A stretch of DNA of 64,000 nt from Alphaproteobacteria bacterium (GTDB lineage: Bacteria > Pseudomonadota > Alphaproteobacteria > UBA9655): assembly GCA_017992885.1 (NCBI GenBank), contig JAGONT010000007.1, forward strand, positions 1-64,000, in the 5' to 3' direction. Both the position numbers and the translations under genes were made by a program. This document shows positions 62,422-64,000 of the stretch, one piece after another; positions within the stretch are counted from its first letter, which is position 1; the number at the start of each line of letters is the position of its first letter. The notes under the pieces are model-generated. The model was given only the letters and a program-made list of their open reading frames with translations. It searched no databases and had not been told where the DNA came from.

Positions 62422-62541
62422 TTAGAGGAGAAGAAGTGTGAAGTTGTGACCAATGCCTGAAAGTGTTGCGTTGATCTTATCACCTAACGTTCCTTTGAGA
62501 TAATTCCAGCCTAAATGCTCATCATTCTTAAAATGTCTCAC
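62422..62541 (-). pseudogene. IS5-family transposase remnant (C-terminal)
   Basis: A minus-strand frame of 39 codons reads RHFKNDEHLGWNYLKGTLGD, then KINATLSGIGHNFTLLL, then a stop. This matches the C-terminus of IS5/IS1182-group transposases (normally GHLKxDHRLGRNFLKGTLGDxINxxLAAxGYNLRxLL). The frame has a stop immediately upstream and lacks the DDE core. It is a different IS5 group from the scrap at 383-781. The fragment lies in the 348-base gap between the RND and DUF4167 genes. Confidence 0.75.
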
Positions 62542-62553
62542 AAGTCAATAAAG

Positions 62554-62567
62554 ATGACCTTGGTCAT
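62554..62567 (-). terminator. Short hairpin at the end of the DUF4167 gene
   Basis: On the minus strand atgacc-aa-ggtcat begins in the stop codon of the DUF4167 gene and is followed by ctttatt. The stem is only six pairs, so this is a weak candidate terminator. Confidence 0.35.
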
Positions 62568-62905
62568 TAATTGTTCATTGTTCCAATGGGTTCAGGAGTG
62601 TTTTCTATAGGGAGTGAAGCAGGAGCTTTTTCTTCACTAAATTTTTCAGGACGGGGAGCACGAGAGATGCGACTAGCTAGGGCTAGACGATAGTAGTGAT
62701 CCGCGTACTGGTAATAATTTTCGGCAGATATAGGATCTCCTGATGAGGCGGCATCGCGCGCAAGAGTAAGATATCTTTCGACAGATTGTTGAGGATTGCC
62801 ACGACTCTTCCCATCGTTGAAATCTCCATTTGATGACTTGTGATGTTGCCTATGGCGCTCAGAAGAACGGCTCGGGGGCCGCTTGGAATAACCAGCTTGT
62901 TTCAT
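62567..62905 (-). CDS. DUF4167-domain protein
   Basis: 112 residues. A basic, disordered N-terminus (QAGYSKRPPSRSSERHRQHH) is followed by the family core QQSVERYLTLARDAASSGD then PISAENYYQYADHYYRLAL, and an acidic Pro-rich tail. The family is restricted to alphaproteobacteria; most members have the same basic-linker plus helical core pattern and may bind nucleic acid, but function is not established. This copy is shorter than typical, with a short tail. The ATG has a weak AGAAGA upstream. Confidence 0.85.
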   Translation of the reverse strand: MKQAGYSKRPPSRSSERHRQHHKSSNGDFNDGKSRGNPQQSVERYLTLARDAASSGDPISAENYYQYADHYYRLALASRISRAPRPEKFSEEKAPASLPIENTPEPIGTMNN

Positions 62906-63178
62906 AACTATCTTCTATGTTGATGTTTACACTCACATTCCTTTAAAGGAATAGATTAGCATTGGATTCGAAAGAGGTCCTCTTTCTCTTACATGGTTAA
63001 CTATTAAGATAGATTTTGCAAGCTTTTTTTATTGATTTTTTATTTGTTCCATAAATCCCATTGAAAATGAGGATTAAAAAATATCAGGCAACACCTAAGT
63101 TTTTGTTTTGGGAACTTAAAGAATTTGGCCTATTTGACGATAAGAATTATAAAAAACTTAAAAGCGAATCTACACTGT

Positions 63179-63538
63179 TTACTTGTCATTTTTACTTTTC
63201 CATAACGCTGCCATAAAGGCTCCCTTGATTAAGGGCAGAAGGCCGAGAATAATCACTAGCGTTAAAGGCAAACTAACCATAAGCGCTAGGCCTAAAGAAG
63301 GCTCATAAAGAGCTTGGGTGATAAAAAAGAAGGGAACAATAAAAAGACACACGAGTCCCATCGTGATATAGGCTGGTCCATCATCTGCATTTAACTGGTT
63401 AAAGTTTAAGCCACAGACTTCACATTTTTCTTGGGGTGTTAAATAGCCTTCGAATAAGTGTCCTTCTCCACAATGTGGACACTGCCGAAGAAATCCGCGC
63501 ATAAGAGCCGTAAGCCAAGAAACATCATAACTGGACAT
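63179..63538 (-). CDS. DUF983 membrane protein
   Basis: 119 residues with an N-terminal zinc-ribbon-like part (RQCPHCGEGHLFEGYL, then KCEVCGLNF) followed by two membrane segments (GLVCLFIVPFFFITQAL and LALMVSLPLTLVIILGLL). The DGPAYITM stretch between them is characteristic of DUF983. The role is unknown; the family is common in alphaproteobacteria. It starts 14 bases after lysK ends, so the two are probably co-transcribed. Confidence 0.9.
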   Translation of the reverse strand: MSSYDVSWLTALMRGFLRQCPHCGEGHLFEGYLTPQEKCEVCGLNFNQLNADDGPAYITMGLVCLFIVPFFFITQALYEPSLGLALMVSLPLTLVIILGLLPLIKGAFMAALWKSKNDK

Positions 63539-63552
63539 AGAAGGGCAGCTCC

Positions 63553-64000
63553 TCAGTCTTTCTTTAATGCCTTTTGAATTAAATCTACAGTTTCTTGAAG
63601 ACCATAAAGAGCTATAAACGAACCCATCCGAGGACCTTCATCTTGTCCAAGCAAGATTTGATAAAGCGCTTTAAACCATTCCCGTAAATTTGTATAGTTG
63701 TGGCGTTTTCCTACCTCAAAAACCTCCGTTTGAATGATCTCTGGATCTTTTGAGAGTCCGGAAAGACTTTGTGCTAGATCGGTCAGGGCTTTCCTTTCTT
63801 CCGTTGTAGGAGCACGATAATGTTTATGAGGCTTGACGAAATCTCGGTAATAAGCAATGGCATAGTTAACAAGATGATCCACCATTGGCATGGTTTCAGG
63901 ACTTGCATTGGGGGCATACCGGCTAATAAATCCCCACAGGACATTTTTATCCTCCGTATTACAGACACTGGCCAAATTAAGCAAAATTCCGAAGCTTAAG
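63553..64000 (-). CDS. lysK: Class I lysyl-tRNA synthetase, C-terminal part (cut by window edge)
   Basis: 149 codons of the minus-strand frame are visible and the frame stays open to the right edge. LSFGILLNLASVCNTEDKN, then VLWGFISRYAPNASPE, FEVGKRHNYTNLREWFKALY and GPRMGSFIALYGLQETVDLI match the C-terminal helical bundle of the LysRS class I found in archaea, spirochaetes and alphaproteobacteria, not the common class II LysS. The catalytic domain with its HIGH and KMSKS motifs lies outside the window. The TTG at 63984 is internal, not a start. Confidence 0.93.
   Translation of the reverse strand, partial: LSFGILLNLASVCNTEDKNVLWGFISRYAPNASPETMPMVDHLVNYAIAYYRDFVKPHKHYRAPTTEERKALTDLAQSLSGLSKDPEIIQTEVFEVGKRHNYTNLREWFKALYQILLGQDEGPRMGSFIALYGLQETVDLIQKALKKD

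Noticed and set aside
1-64000. CRISPR array, prophage, tRNA or rRNA genes
   Set aside because: No regularly spaced repeats, no phage structural genes, and none of the intergenic gaps shows tRNA arms or conserved rRNA sequence by eye.

Overview
The window reads as a chromosomal segment of an AT-rich alphaproteobacterium. The lineage call rests on families typical of that class: a ChpT-type histidine phosphotransferase, NDUFA12, DUF2155, DUF2125, DUF4167, DUF983, a PstA with a long DUF3333-type insertion, and the C-terminal part of a class I lysyl-tRNA synthetase. The AT-rich composition, decayed transposases, small secreted proteins and a dispersed 'gcgaagcaatc' palindromic repeat suggest a host-associated member, for example of the Holosporales (Caedibacter/Paracaedibacter/Odyssella-like). 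That placement is inference. No tRNA, rRNA, CRISPR array or prophage was recognised.

Layout. 1-3.6 kb is an accessory stretch: IS3 and IS5 remnants, two secreted proteins of unknown function, a dispersed repeat and a cytosolic 2H-phosphoesterase-like protein. 4.0-7.8 kb holds dnaG-rpoD. 8.6-18.2 kb is a minus-strand surface-glycan island: a GT-C-like membrane protein apparently split in two, a glutaminase/sugar-amidotransferase fusion, a WbmS-like deacetylase homologue, a FemAB-like acyltransferase, a methyltransferase, a GT2 glycosyltransferase and a PST/Wzx flippase. 18.5-31 kb is mostly housekeeping: gpsA, EVE protein, acs, Nfu, Bax-like glucosaminidase, nitroreductase, stomatin/NfeD pair, SulP transporter, PagL-like deacylase, DsbD and YqgE. 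31-36 kb (minus) carries truA-fmt-def and hldE-gmhA-zinc ribbon protein. 36-40.6 kb (plus) is a tightly overlapped run ftsE-ftsX-gmhB-ydcF-plsC-DUF2125. 40.8-42.1 kb has two small secreted proteins and two strong hairpins. 42.3-48.1 kb (minus) is pstS-pstC-small membrane protein-pstA-pstB-phoU-tyrS.

48.2-51.2 kb holds a small acidic protein, a second, apparently exported 2H-like protein with a broken signal-peptide frame, a DDE transposase scrap, and the alphaproteobacterial trio NDUFA12-MlaD-DUF2155. 51.3-55.1 kb is a B12-dependent ribonucleotide reductase behind a promoter-like sequence that contains a perfect palindrome. 55.1-64 kb has a second copy of the dispersed repeat, an ABC exporter, chpT, an RND efflux pair, another IS5 scrap, DUF4167, DUF983 and truncated lysK.

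How it fits together. Several loci serve the envelope: heptose supply (hldE, gmhA, gmhB), glycan assembly and tailoring, lipid A deacylation (PagL), phospholipid synthesis and transport (plsC, mlaD), division-linked wall remodelling (ftsEX, Bax-like), efflux (RND, ABC) and periplasmic redox (DsbD). The least familiar content is the glycan island and its fused amidotransferase, the paired 2H proteins, the cysteine-patterned small secreted proteins, and the dispersed repeat. Three reading-frame breaks, each at a homopolymer, look like either sequence error or recent gene decay.
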